Shown here: piece after piece, positions 14,867 through 23,431 of the stretch
How positions within the stretch are numbered: the first letter of the stretch is position 1
Layout of the letters: every line of letters starts with the position of its first letter
Assembly: GCA_002369175.1 (NCBI GenBank)
Contig: DFES01000119.1
Span: forward strand, 1-28,371
Direction of reading: 5' to 3'
Length of the DNA: 28,371 nt
Source of the DNA: Selenomonadaceae bacterium UBA3796
Lineage (GTDB): Bacteria > Bacillota > Negativicutes > Selenomonadales > Selenomonadaceae
The notes under the pieces: model-generated
Told to the model about the DNA's origin: nothing
Seen by the model: the letters and a program-made list of their open reading frames with translations, nothing else
The model's database searches: none
Translations under genes and position numbers: made by a program

Positions 14867-17299
14867 ATGACAATATATATGGATATATCCCACTTTCTAC
14901 GGGCACAGACGATTACGGGAATACAGCGGGTGGTATGGGAATACATCCATCACTTGATGGGCATGCCCCAATATGATGTTGTATTTTTAAGCTGGGATTT
15001 TCGAAGAAACCGATATCTTATAGTAACTCCGCAGATTGTTCGTGATAAAATGGAAAATTTTCACGATATAAAAGACGCGAACCCCTTATCCGGTGAGCAA
15101 TGGATGATGCAGGATATTGATGAGACAGGCGTATTCCTTGAAGTGGATGCTCTTTGGAACGGAAAATGCCTGAGGAGAGGTTTCCTTTACTCTGAACTGA
15201 AAAAACATGGAATGAAAATTGTGGTGTTCTTGCAGGACGTTGTTCCTGTCATGTATCCTCAGTATGTCCATCCAAGTACAGTTTATCGATTCTATGATTA
15301 TTTGGCGGCTTGCCTGAAATATGCAGATGTTATTCTCACTTCAACAGAACACACAAAAAAAGATATCGAGACGATTGCCATGAGGTGTTCCCTTGAGAAA
15401 AGGGTTCGGGTTGCAGGCTTGGGTGCAGATGTCACTGCAATGCTCCCTACATCAAAAGAAGACCTGCGTGAGGATGTGACTACTGCAGTTGCGTCCGGAA
15501 GATACATGTTGATTGTTGCAACCATAGAGCCGAGAAAGAATCACGGAGTTCTGTTGGACTGCATGGAAAAAGAACTGGAAGGAAAGAACATCAATCTGGT
15601 AATCGCAGGAAGACAGGGCTGGAAATGTGATGAACTTATGGAGCGTATCCGAACCCATGAACTCCTGGGAAAGAGGATTTTTCTTATTGAAGCCGCAGAC
15701 GATAAAAATATAACCTATCTTTACGACCATGCATTCTTGTTTGTATTTCCATCCTTTTATGAAGGATATGGTCTTCCCATTGTTGAGGCTTTGCATCATG
15801 GCATTCCTGTTTTGGCAAGTGATATTGAAGTATTCCGGGAAATCGGGGCAGACTACTGCGAATACTTCCCGCAAAATGATTCCGTGGCTTTAGCAAATTT
15901 AGTATGTCGATACCTCGAAGATGAAACGTGGTATCAAAAAAGGAAGGAATATGTCGGGAATTATAATCCGCAAAGTTGGAGAACTTCCGTAGAGAACGCT
16001 ATTGCAGCTATTGACTCCCTCACTTTTGATGATATAGAAGTCCCTGCATCGATTCGACAGGCATATATTTTATCTGCCAGGGAAGAAGATATCATCCATG
16101 CACTCTCCGGGATTGAAAAGTATATTCCCTTTATCGATCGTGTATTGATTGGCACACCGGGAGCTATGATCGAGAAAATCAAGTCAATGTATCGTGGGAA
16201 GTTGATTGTGGATTTTCTCACGGATGAGGAAGCATTGCATGGGGAAAAATTGCCTGCGGATCATGAGCAGAGAAATTTTTTACTGAGATGCTGTGCGATG
16301 AAATCAGAAAAACTGGATTCGGTCTTCCTCATGTACGATGATGATTATCGTCCTTTGATGGAAATTAAGGAAACAGATTTTTTGGAAAATGGAAAGTATA
16401 TTGGCTATTATTTCTATGACTTGCGCTATTGGTGTGGAAAAATGATGGAGCCAACCTCCTTTGACAGGGGGATGTATAAAACGCTTTCCTTCCTTCAAAA
16501 ACATGCGTTTCCGACATTGCAGTATTCCGCCCATATGCCCCAGATTATTGACCGAAGGATTTATCGAGAGATTCTTTCGGCATATCCAAATATCGAATTT
16601 CAGGGATATGATGAGTGGAGTCTGTATTTTAATTATGCTTGCGCGAAATATCCACGTAGGTTTCTGAGCAGAAAATTCAAGACTCTGTGCTGGCCGGCAC
16701 TTTCCACGGACTGGTATTCTATGTACATGCCCGAGGAATATCTGTTTGAAAATTATTATCCCATTTTGTATGAAAAGTACAATCTCCAAAATATGCCACA
16801 GGCAGTAGAGGAACAGGATGAGCGTTCCATGCAGCAGAAAGTTCTTGTGAAATGCAGGGAACAATTTGCTGTTATGCATTGGAGAAAGACAAATGCCATT
16901 CTGGAATCCTATGACCGCTGGATTCGGAAGGTGAAAACACGGCCTGTTTCTTATATGCTCATTTATAACAGCAAGACCGGAACCATGGAACTCTATGCAC
17001 CTGATCGATTCTTTTCCCGTGTGAACTTCTGTAGTCGCCCATCCATACGACTGGTTGGATTTGAAAATCTACAGGAGGAAATGTGGGATCTGGAGATGAC
17101 CTATCGATTCGATCCCGTGGGGATCAATGGGGCGCATCGTATGCAGACACATCCCTTGGCTTTGGGGGTGAAATCAGCATCTCTTCCCGTAGTTGCGCCG
17201 GGACGGCCTGGGGTATACGAGCTATACATTTGGTGCGAATCCAAAAGAATGAAATGCAAAGCGGTAGTCGGAATGACAGCGTGGATTTATTGTGAGTAG
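14867..17299 (+). CDS. Large glycosyltransferase: GT4 domain plus second transferase-like domain
   Basis: 810 residues. Residues 1 to about 385 are a GT-B fold GT4 glycosyltransferase: MDISHFLRAQTITGIQRVVWEY at the N-terminus, IVATIEPRKNHGVLLDCME near 215, and the E-x7-E motif EGYGLPIVE near 298. Residues about 395-645 form a second domain with AYILSAREEDI..., a YDDD acidic cluster near 490 and a HMPQIIDRRIYREILSAYP segment. This arrangement recalls GT-A or Stealth-type sugar-phosphate transferases, but I cannot assign a family. The last 120 residues (IYNSKTGTMELYAPDRFF...) look like a beta-sandwich, perhaps sugar-binding. It probably adds one or more sugars to the rhamnose-containing glycan at the inner membrane. 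It begins 13 bp after the previous gene. Confidence 0.85.
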   Translation: MTIYMDISHFLRAQTITGIQRVVWEYIHHLMGMPQYDVVFLSWDFRRNRYLIVTPQIVRDKMENFHDIKDANPLSGEQWMMQDIDETGVFLEVDALWNGKCLRRGFLYSELKKHGMKIVVFLQDVVPVMYPQYVHPSTVYRFYDYLAACLKYADVILTSTEHTKKDIETIAMRCSLEKRVRVAGLGADVTAMLPTSKEDLREDVTTAVASGRYMLIVATIEPRKNHGVLLDCMEKELEGKNINLVIAGRQGWKCDELMERIRTHELLGKRIFLIEAADDKNITYLYDHAFLFVFPSFYEGYGLPIVEALHHGIPVLASDIEVFREIGADYCEYFPQNDSVALANLVCRYLEDETWYQKRKEYVGNYNPQSWRTSVENAIAAIDSLTFDDIEVPASIRQAYILSAREEDIIHALSGIEKYIPFIDRVLIGTPGAMIEKIKSMYRGKLIVDFLTDEEALHGEKLPADHEQRNFLLRCCAMKSEKLDSVFLMYDDDYRPLMEIKETDFLENGKYIGYYFYDLRYWCGKMMEPTSFDRGMYKTLSFLQKHAFPTLQYSAHMPQIIDRRIYREILSAYPNIEFQGYDEWSLYFNYACAKYPRRFLSRKFKTLCWPALSTDWYSMYMPEEYLFENYYPILYEKYNLQNMPQAVEEQDERSMQQKVLVKCREQFAVMHWRKTNAILESYDRWIRKVKTRPVSYMLIYNSKTGTMELYAPDRFFSRVNFCSRPSIRLVGFENLQEEMWDLEMTYRFDPVGINGAHRMQTHPLALGVKSASLPVVAPGRPGVYELYIWCESKRMKCKAVVGMTAWIYCE

Positions 17300-17313
17300 G
17301 AGAGTGGCTTGGA

Positions 17314-17940
17314 ATGGATGTTTTAGGAAGGATGGAAAAAGATTTCGAAGAGGCGATTAGGAGTTCATTCGACAGAGAGTCTATGGAATATTATACGCCA
17401 TATCTGGAGTATGCTAAAAAAAAAGGTACAAAATGTTTTGTTCTGGATCTGGAATGTGGCATGGGCAAATGGCTTGAAGTCCTTCAAGGAATGAAGATTG
17501 CGGCGACGGGGATTGATTCCAGCAGGGAGTGCGTAAGAGAGTGTCAGAGAAAAGGGCTTGTAGTAAACTATGGGACACCGCTCTGCCACCTCCCCCATGT
17601 CATGAGTATGTCTGTAGATGTGGTTTCTATGCTTCATGGTGTGATGGCTGCTTCTTTGGTAGAGTTGGATGAAATTTTTCGGGAGTCTTGCCGTATTCTT
17701 TCAGACGATGGAATATTCATGGCAGGAGGCATGAGCCTTTCGACATCCCTGGATCGGCTCCCGCGCATAGCGAGGAGACTCCAGAAGGCAGGATTTTTAA
17801 AGGTAGAAATTCATGGGGAAGAAGTGCAAGGAAACGTTTTGCAAGGAATGAACATACAGTTTCCCGATATGGAGAAGAGGCTGTATGGATTTGAGTATGT
17901 GATCATTGGCTACAAGGGAAATACGGAGGAAGATAAATGA
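17314..17940 (+). CDS. SAM-dependent methyltransferase, WbdD/WsaE-like
   Basis: 208 residues, with TAGGAG 9 bases before the ATG. Motif I is VLDLECGMGKWLEVL (residues about 44-58), then GIDSSRECVRECQRKGLVV and ESCRILSDDGIFMAGG. This series closely resembles the methyltransferase part of WbdD and WsaE, which cap growing O-antigen or S-layer glycan chains by O-methylation (usual pattern CGRGEWLELL...GVDLNR). The first glycine of motif I is Glu here. Its ATGA stop overlaps the start of the triple-domain glycosyltransferase, so both are probably made together and may work as one chain-building and capping unit. A run of nine A (17416-17424) lies within the gene. Confidence 0.8.
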   Translation: MDVLGRMEKDFEEAIRSSFDRESMEYYTPYLEYAKKKGTKCFVLDLECGMGKWLEVLQGMKIAATGIDSSRECVRECQRKGLVVNYGTPLCHLPHVMSMSVDVVSMLHGVMAASLVELDEIFRESCRILSDDGIFMAGGMSLSTSLDRLPRIARRLQKAGFLKVEIHGEEVQGNVLQGMNIQFPDMEKRLYGFEYVIIGYKGNTEEDK

Positions 17941-20900
17941 GAATTTTGATTTGCAATGAGCGTTTTCTTTTTCGCTTTGGTGTAGACAGGGTCCTCTTGC
18001 TCCTGGGGCATTTTTGGAAGCAGCAGGGCCATGAGATCGTTATGATGGGGAACCGCTTGGATGCCGCCGCTGTTGGCAGATGCTCTGATCGCTTTATTCC
18101 GATTCCCATGGCAGAAAATTATTTTAATGGAAACGAGTTTACGCTACAGTATCTAAAAAAACACTGGAAAGAGTGGTTTACTCCGGATAATTCTCCCGAT
18201 GTGGCATTTATAGCGGGATGGCCCTTCTATCAGTGCATTGGCTTCCTGCGAAAGAAATGCGGATATGCCTTTTTCCATGATCATGGAAAAGTTCCAACGG
18301 ATGGGATGGGCAAGGGGCAAGTGCTTACCCAGTTGAAGCTGGCGACCCTACGCAGGGAGAATCTTCGTTTTTCCAGTGGCATCATTGCTGTCAGCAAATT
18401 CATTGAGGAAACGCAGAGCATCCCTGATACGGATGGCATCATTCCTACAAGCAGTGTTCTTCATGGTGCGGATCATCTGGATCTCCATCTTTGGGGACAG
18501 GCAGACCTGGGAATAGAAAAGAGTGGAGCTCTGGAAGAGCTTCGTAAGTTTCAGAGCGAAGGATATCGTATTTTGTTCCAGCCGGGACGATGGGAGGCAG
18601 GAAATTACAAGAATTCTCCGGCCAGTTTTGAACTGGCAAGGTACTTCCGGGATCATCAGGAAAAGGTGAAAATTGTTGTCCTTTCCTCGCCAAAAGAAAT
18701 GGCAATACCCAAGGAACTGGAGGACATGTACTACTGTCCGGGATTCCTGGATGATGCAACAATGCGCGGCGTTATGGAACTTTCCGATGCAGGCTTCCTT
18801 CCAACGAAGTGGGAAGGATTTGATCTCCCCCTGGCGGAGATGCAGTATGTGGATTGTCCGATGTTTGTTTTGAACATCGGCGCCCATCCTGAGGTAGCGG
18901 CGCACCCTTATTTCCTCTGTGAAACCATGGAGGAGATGGCAGGGAAAATATCGGATTTTCTGGCCGGAAGGAGCACCCTTTCGACGGAGGAAATGAGGGA
19001 CTGCTTTGCCCGTTTTCGCAAGGAGTTCACATGGAGGCGCAGCGCTGCCGAAGTGATGGAAGCGATGCAGTCCGTCATGGGCAGGGAATGCATCCTGCTG
19101 ATGGATGTCACGGATGCCTGCCATGATACCGCAAACACCGGAGTCATGCGTGTCACGCGCAAAGTAGCGGCAAAGCTTCAGGAGAGATATGCTACGGTAT
19201 TTGTTCTCTGGGATGAGAGCATCGGTGGCTATGTGTTTCCTTATCTTCAGGAGGCGAAAAGACTCTGTTCTTATGGAGGTCCGATCCTGGAAGAAATTCC
19301 CGTTTTTTCAGAGGACGGGCAGCCACGCAATACCTTGAAGAAAATCCTGCCGGAGATGGGAAACCGGAAGAAGGCGCTGCTGCTGACGGAAACCGTTCCC
19401 CATGGAAAGATGCGCAGGGTCATTCCGCAGATGCATCAAAATGGCGTGCGGGTAGGTGCGATTTTTTACGATGCCATAGCAGTCAAGCGTCCCGAGCTCG
19501 TCAGCAAATCCGTTCACGAGAATCATGTGAAGTACATGATGTTATTGGCAGATTGCGACTTTGTCCTGCCCATTGCAAAACATAACCAGCAGGATCTGGA
19601 GGAATTCTGGAAAGAACGCGGGCTGTCGGGAGGACGTGTGACAACCGTTTCCCTTTCGGGTGAAATGGATGGTCTCCCCCGCGCTGACAAACCTTTGCCA
19701 AGAAAGCCGGAACAAGAGATTCTTTTCGTATCGACCTTGGAACCCCGCAAAAATCATTTGCGGCTCCTTCAGGCCTTCGAACAGCTCATGGAAAGCCATC
19801 CGGAGATGAAAGTTCGGTTGACCATGGTGGGCAACCAATATGCCGGGAATACTGAAATTCCGGAAAAAGTCAAAGATTATTGCCGAAAGCTTCCAAATGT
19901 CCGATGGCTTGGCGTGGTGGATGACAAAACACTCCACAAGCTGTATCAGACCTGCACCTTTACAGTGTATCCTTCAGAGCTCGAGGGATATGGGATGCCC
20001 ATTGCCGAGAGCCTTTGGTGTGGAAAACCGTGCCTGTGCAGTGACAAGGGAAGCATTGGGGAACTTGGAGCACCCGGAGGGTGCCTGGGAACAGACATTC
20101 TTTCCGTGGAGGCAATGGCATCATCCCTGTATCGTCTGTTGACGGATGAGGCGTATTATCGCCAGATTTGTGAGGAGGCAGTCCGCCGTGAGATTGTGAC
20201 ATGGGATGAGTATGCGTTTGGTATCGCAGGAGCGCTTTCTGACAGCCTGCTTGCCCCTTGTCCCATCCACTCGCAGGGATGGCTGGATGCATGCATCCGG
20301 AGTCGCATCGAAGAAGAACTCCGCAAAAGTACAGGGGAGAGAGTTATTCTTTGCAGCAATTTCTACCCTCCGACGGTTCTCGGCGGTGCAGAGATCATAG
20401 CGCATCAGCAGGGAAAAGCCCTTTCCTCCATGGGGGATGCTGTTTTCTCCTTCTCCATAGACAGTCGGGGGAACGACATGGAGGAATCCTGCCACATGGA
20501 AGATGCAGAGGGAATTCCGGTGTTGAGAGTCCATGTTCGTCCGGACGCAAGGGATGCCAATGGCATCAATTTTTACTCGGCACGGGTGAATGCATTATTT
20601 GAAGAATATTGCCGCATGATCCGGCCGACGGTGGTTCACTGCCATAACATCAGCGGCATGTCCATGGAGATCTTCGCCATTGCCAGGCATTTTGGCGCAA
20701 AAGTCTGCCTTACTTTGCATGACTACTGGGGATTCTGCCTCCATAACACGCTTCTGGACCGTCATGGGGAAATCTGCGGAGACATTGATTCCTGCAGTCG
20801 GTGCTTGGAAAAATTGACAGGGAATGGCATCCAGGTGCCGGTGAAGCTTCGGCAGGATTACATGCGTCGAGCCTTTGAGAAGGTGGATGCCTTTATTTCG

Positions 20901-21896
20901 CCCAGTGAATACCTTGCAATGGCTTATGTGCGTGCGGGTTTTCCCTATAGAAGAATGCATGTGCTCTGGAATGGGTGCAGTGTAGAGAACTTCTGGAAGG
21001 TAGAGCACAAGCCGTCGAAGAACCTTCGGATTTCTTATGTAGGATTCTTTGGAAGACATAAGGGGGTGGATGTCCTTTTGCGGGCTGTGGCATCCCTGCA
21101 AATAAAAAATCTGATAGTCCACTTGGTCGGCGACGGATGCGAGAAAGATGCCTACCGGGAACTGGCAAATACCCTTGGGATCTCATCCCAAATACGATTC
21201 TGGGGAAAAGTAGCAAACGATGAGATCGGCAAAGTATACGCCGAAACGGATATCTATTGCCTTCCCTCTGTGTGGCCTGAGAACCAGCCAGTCACCATCA
21301 CGGAAGCAATGGCCTGCGGCCTGCCTGTGATCGCCCCGGATTTGGGAGGAAACAGGGAACTGGTATTGGATGGGCTCACTGGCTTGCTGTTTCGTATCGG
21401 AGATGAGAGGGATCTGGCATCCAAAATCAGAAAACTTGCGGAAGATCCGGAGCTGCGTTCCCGGCTCGGCACAAAGGGAAGGGAATTGATGAAGGACAAT
21501 GATTTCTCCAACCAGGTGAAGAAGCTGAAGGAGATATACCGTATGAAGGAATCGGCAGTGGTTCCCAGGGCACAGCATATCATCGCATTCAAGGGAAGCA
21601 AGCTTCCCCTTGCACTCAATCAAATTCGCGGTGTGAATTTTTCTATGCTGGAGTGGGTACAGAAGAGCAAGGACTGGCAGCAAGTAATCGCATGCGTCCT
21701 TCTTCCTGATGTGTCATTGACATTGGAAGAAAGGGAATTTCTTGCCGCATCCAGCAAGAAAATTCTGCTGCCATCCAAGGAGAGCAGCCTGCAGAAAGCA
21801 TTTGGGACAGCGGCAATGTGCTATGCCGATGAGGAAGATATGTTGAATCGGATTCGTATGCTGATATCTCCAGACGGAGGGGAGGGCGCAAAATGA
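17937..21896 (+). CDS. Giant glycosyltransferase with three GT4 domains
   Basis: 1319 residues, with ACGGAGGAAG before an ATG that overlaps the previous stop. Three GT-B glycosyltransferase domains follow one another. Domain 1 (1-380) has PGRWEAGNYKNSPAS and E-x7-E as EGFDLPLAE. Domain 2 (about 381-790) opens with LLMDVTDACHDTANTGVMRVTRKV and has STLEPRKNHLRLLQAF near 598 and EGYGMPIAE near 678. Domain 3 (about 800-1205) opens CSNFYPPTVLGGAEIIAHQQG and has VGFFGRHKGVDVLLRAV near 1033 and ENQPVTITE near 1110. A tail of about 110 residues is unassigned. Multi-domain enzymes of this kind (WbdA, WsaE) build the repeat unit of rhamnan or mannan polysaccharides processively. Three active sites suggest a repeat with up to three linkages; this is inference. 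Confidence 0.92.
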   Translation: MRILICNERFLFRFGVDRVLLLLGHFWKQQGHEIVMMGNRLDAAAVGRCSDRFIPIPMAENYFNGNEFTLQYLKKHWKEWFTPDNSPDVAFIAGWPFYQCIGFLRKKCGYAFFHDHGKVPTDGMGKGQVLTQLKLATLRRENLRFSSGIIAVSKFIEETQSIPDTDGIIPTSSVLHGADHLDLHLWGQADLGIEKSGALEELRKFQSEGYRILFQPGRWEAGNYKNSPASFELARYFRDHQEKVKIVVLSSPKEMAIPKELEDMYYCPGFLDDATMRGVMELSDAGFLPTKWEGFDLPLAEMQYVDCPMFVLNIGAHPEVAAHPYFLCETMEEMAGKISDFLAGRSTLSTEEMRDCFARFRKEFTWRRSAAEVMEAMQSVMGRECILLMDVTDACHDTANTGVMRVTRKVAAKLQERYATVFVLWDESIGGYVFPYLQEAKRLCSYGGPILEEIPVFSEDGQPRNTLKKILPEMGNRKKALLLTETVPHGKMRRVIPQMHQNGVRVGAIFYDAIAVKRPELVSKSVHENHVKYMMLLADCDFVLPIAKHNQQDLEEFWKERGLSGGRVTTVSLSGEMDGLPRADKPLPRKPEQEILFVSTLEPRKNHLRLLQAFEQLMESHPEMKVRLTMVGNQYAGNTEIPEKVKDYCRKLPNVRWLGVVDDKTLHKLYQTCTFTVYPSELEGYGMPIAESLWCGKPCLCSDKGSIGELGAPGGCLGTDILSVEAMASSLYRLLTDEAYYRQICEEAVRREIVTWDEYAFGIAGALSDSLLAPCPIHSQGWLDACIRSRIEEELRKSTGERVILCSNFYPPTVLGGAEIIAHQQGKALSSMGDAVFSFSIDSRGNDMEESCHMEDAEGIPVLRVHVRPDARDANGINFYSARVNALFEEYCRMIRPTVVHCHNISGMSMEIFAIARHFGAKVCLTLHDYWGFCLHNTLLDRHGEICGDIDSCSRCLEKLTGNGIQVPVKLRQDYMRRAFEKVDAFISPSEYLAMAYVRAGFPYRRMHVLWNGCSVENFWKVEHKPSKNLRISYVGFFGRHKGVDVLLRAVASLQIKNLIVHLVGDGCEKDAYRELANTLGISSQIRFWGKVANDEIGKVYAETDIYCLPSVWPENQPVTITEAMACGLPVIAPDLGGNRELVLDGLTGLLFRIGDERDLASKIRKLAEDPELRSRLGTKGRELMKDNDFSNQVKKLKEIYRMKESAVVPRAQHIIAFKGSKLPLALNQIRGVNFSMLEWVQKSKDWQQVIACVLLPDVSLTLEEREFLAASSKKILLPSKESSLQKAFGTAAMCYADEEDMLNRIRMLISPDGGEGAK

Positions 21897-22357
21897 CGAA
21901 TAAGGTGTTTCAGGCAAATGGCATTAACTATCCCATAAACAAACCCATCATGTTCACTCCCCATGGATATGGTTCCAAACTCTTCAAGAACGGCATCCAT
22001 CGAGTGGAGCAGGGATGCTTTGCATGGACAAAGGATAGTTCGTTCGAATTTGAGATGGATCTGGGAACGGAAGAGGATCTTGTTGTCCAAATGGATTTTC
22101 GAATGATTTACCATGGAATGCAGCGTTTGGTGGCATTTGCCAATGATAGGAATGTTTTTCGTGGAAATATTGAATATCCCAGTGTTCGTTTTTGCATACC
22201 GAAGGAGGCCATGGAGTGTGGGCGAGTGAAACTGACACTTATGTATCCGGACGCCTCTTCTCCTGCCATGAACATGGAGAGCAATGACAAGCGGATTCTT
22301 GCCTTTGGGATTCGGAAGATCATTGTGATGGATATGGAACACGCGATTCAGAGGTGA
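21893..22357 (+). CDS. Small beta-sandwich protein of the polysaccharide locus
   Basis: 154 residues, start overlapping the previous stop (ATGA) after GGAGGGG. The sequence is strand-rich: KLFKNGIHRVEQGCFAWTKDSSFEFEMDLGTEEDLVVQMDFRMI, then MQRLVAFANDRNVFRGNIEYPSVRFCIPKEAMECGRVKLTLMYPDASSPAMN. The order 'W-x-K/E ... F-x-F/L ... QRL-x-V/A-x-A/V-N ...' recalls the all-beta domain found at the C-terminus of some membrane and polysaccharide glycosyltransferases, and in spirit the carbohydrate-recognition domain of Wzt exporters. Here it stands alone. A sugar-binding or scaffolding role beside the coupled glycosyltransferase is possible, but the family match is uncertain. Confidence 0.75.
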   Translation: MTNKVFQANGINYPINKPIMFTPHGYGSKLFKNGIHRVEQGCFAWTKDSSFEFEMDLGTEEDLVVQMDFRMIYHGMQRLVAFANDRNVFRGNIEYPSVRFCIPKEAMECGRVKLTLMYPDASSPAMNMESNDKRILAFGIRKIIVMDMEHAIQR

Positions 22358-22362
22358 GAGTT

Positions 22363-23415
22363 TTGGCAATTTCAAGGGAAGATGTAGTGAATTGCTATAG
22401 GTATATTTTAGGACGGGAACCGGAAAGCGAGGAAGCGATACAGTATCACATGAATCGTGCAGAAAATCTAATGACCCTGTCATATCTGTTTTTGCGCTCG
22501 GATGAATTCGCAAAAATAATAGAGACAATGGAATGGGAAGATTTTGTGAGAAGTATGGGACTTGTCAAAGAGTTTCAGCGAAAGGATATTCCATACTTGT
22601 CGGTAGAAGTGGATCAGGGGATTTTCTATGTTTTCGATAGCGGGGATGTAACGATAGGTCAGTGGATGCGTGCGCATGAAAAGAATTTTTCATGGGATCT
22701 CATTGAAGCATTTTTTCGCTTGACTGACCAATATTATGGAAAGAAGAAGCGTTGCGGATATTTTTTTGACATTGGGGGAAATATCGGAACAACCTCCATC
22801 TATGTGAAAAAGGTATGCAATCCTTTGCTGAAAGTTGTTGCATTTGAACCAATGCAGAAAAATTTTGATTTGTTCCATGTGAATTGCAGATTGAATCATA
22901 TAGATGATATTGAAGTTGTTCATGTTGGACTGGGAGCTGTCCAAGAGACCAAGGACTTCTTCTATCGGAGGAACAATCCGGGTGCGTCCGGCATCATGAT
23001 GCAGGGAAAGGCAGGGCTGGAGAATGTGCCGCAGATCCAGGAGAATCTCCTGGACAGCAGCGTGGAGTCTGTGAAGATCATGCCCCTGGATGATTATTGT
23101 CGGTCAGAGAGTTTGTCAGCATCGAACGTGGACTATCTTTGGATTGATGTGGAAGGTTTTGAAAGCAGTGTTATCGAGGGCGCAATGGGAATCCTGTCTG
23201 AGAACAGGATTCCCCTGATGCAGGAGTTCAATCCGAAACACTATGCTGATTGGGAAGGATATGTATCCCGCATGTCCGGGATTTACGATGGTTTCATCGA
23301 TATGAATGAATACTTGGAGGATCATTCTGGAATCTATGAAATTCGGGAGTTGCATCAGCATAGGGAAAGCGTTGACAGATGGCAATACCCGCAGAGCAAT
23401 CTATTCTTTTTCTAA
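22363..23415 (+). CDS. FkbM-family methyltransferase with N-terminal DUF4214-like domain
   Basis: 350 residues from TTG 22363, preceded by AGGTGAG. A GTG at 22354 is also possible, but the TTG start aligns exactly with the start of the next paralogous gene (xAISREDVVNCYRYILGR). Residues 1-55 are a DUF4214-like helical domain (YRYILGREPES ... FLRSDEFAKII). The FkbM SAM-binding core follows: FFDIGGNIGTTSIYVKK, VVAFEPMQKNFDLFHVNCRLN, GLGAVQETKDFFYRRNNPGASGIM, and VDYLWIDVEGFESSVIEGA. FkbM enzymes O-methylate sugars; the likely target is rhamnose or another residue of the surface glycan. The overlap with the previous stop shows it is part of the same operon. Confidence 0.9.
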   Translation: MAISREDVVNCYRYILGREPESEEAIQYHMNRAENLMTLSYLFLRSDEFAKIIETMEWEDFVRSMGLVKEFQRKDIPYLSVEVDQGIFYVFDSGDVTIGQWMRAHEKNFSWDLIEAFFRLTDQYYGKKKRCGYFFDIGGNIGTTSIYVKKVCNPLLKVVAFEPMQKNFDLFHVNCRLNHIDDIEVVHVGLGAVQETKDFFYRRNNPGASGIMMQGKAGLENVPQIQENLLDSSVESVKIMPLDDYCRSESLSASNVDYLWIDVEGFESSVIEGAMGILSENRIPLMQEFNPKHYADWEGYVSRMSGIYDGFIDMNEYLEDHSGIYEIRELHQHRESVDRWQYPQSNLFFF

Positions 23416-23431
23416 GGAGGAAGTAAGGAAT

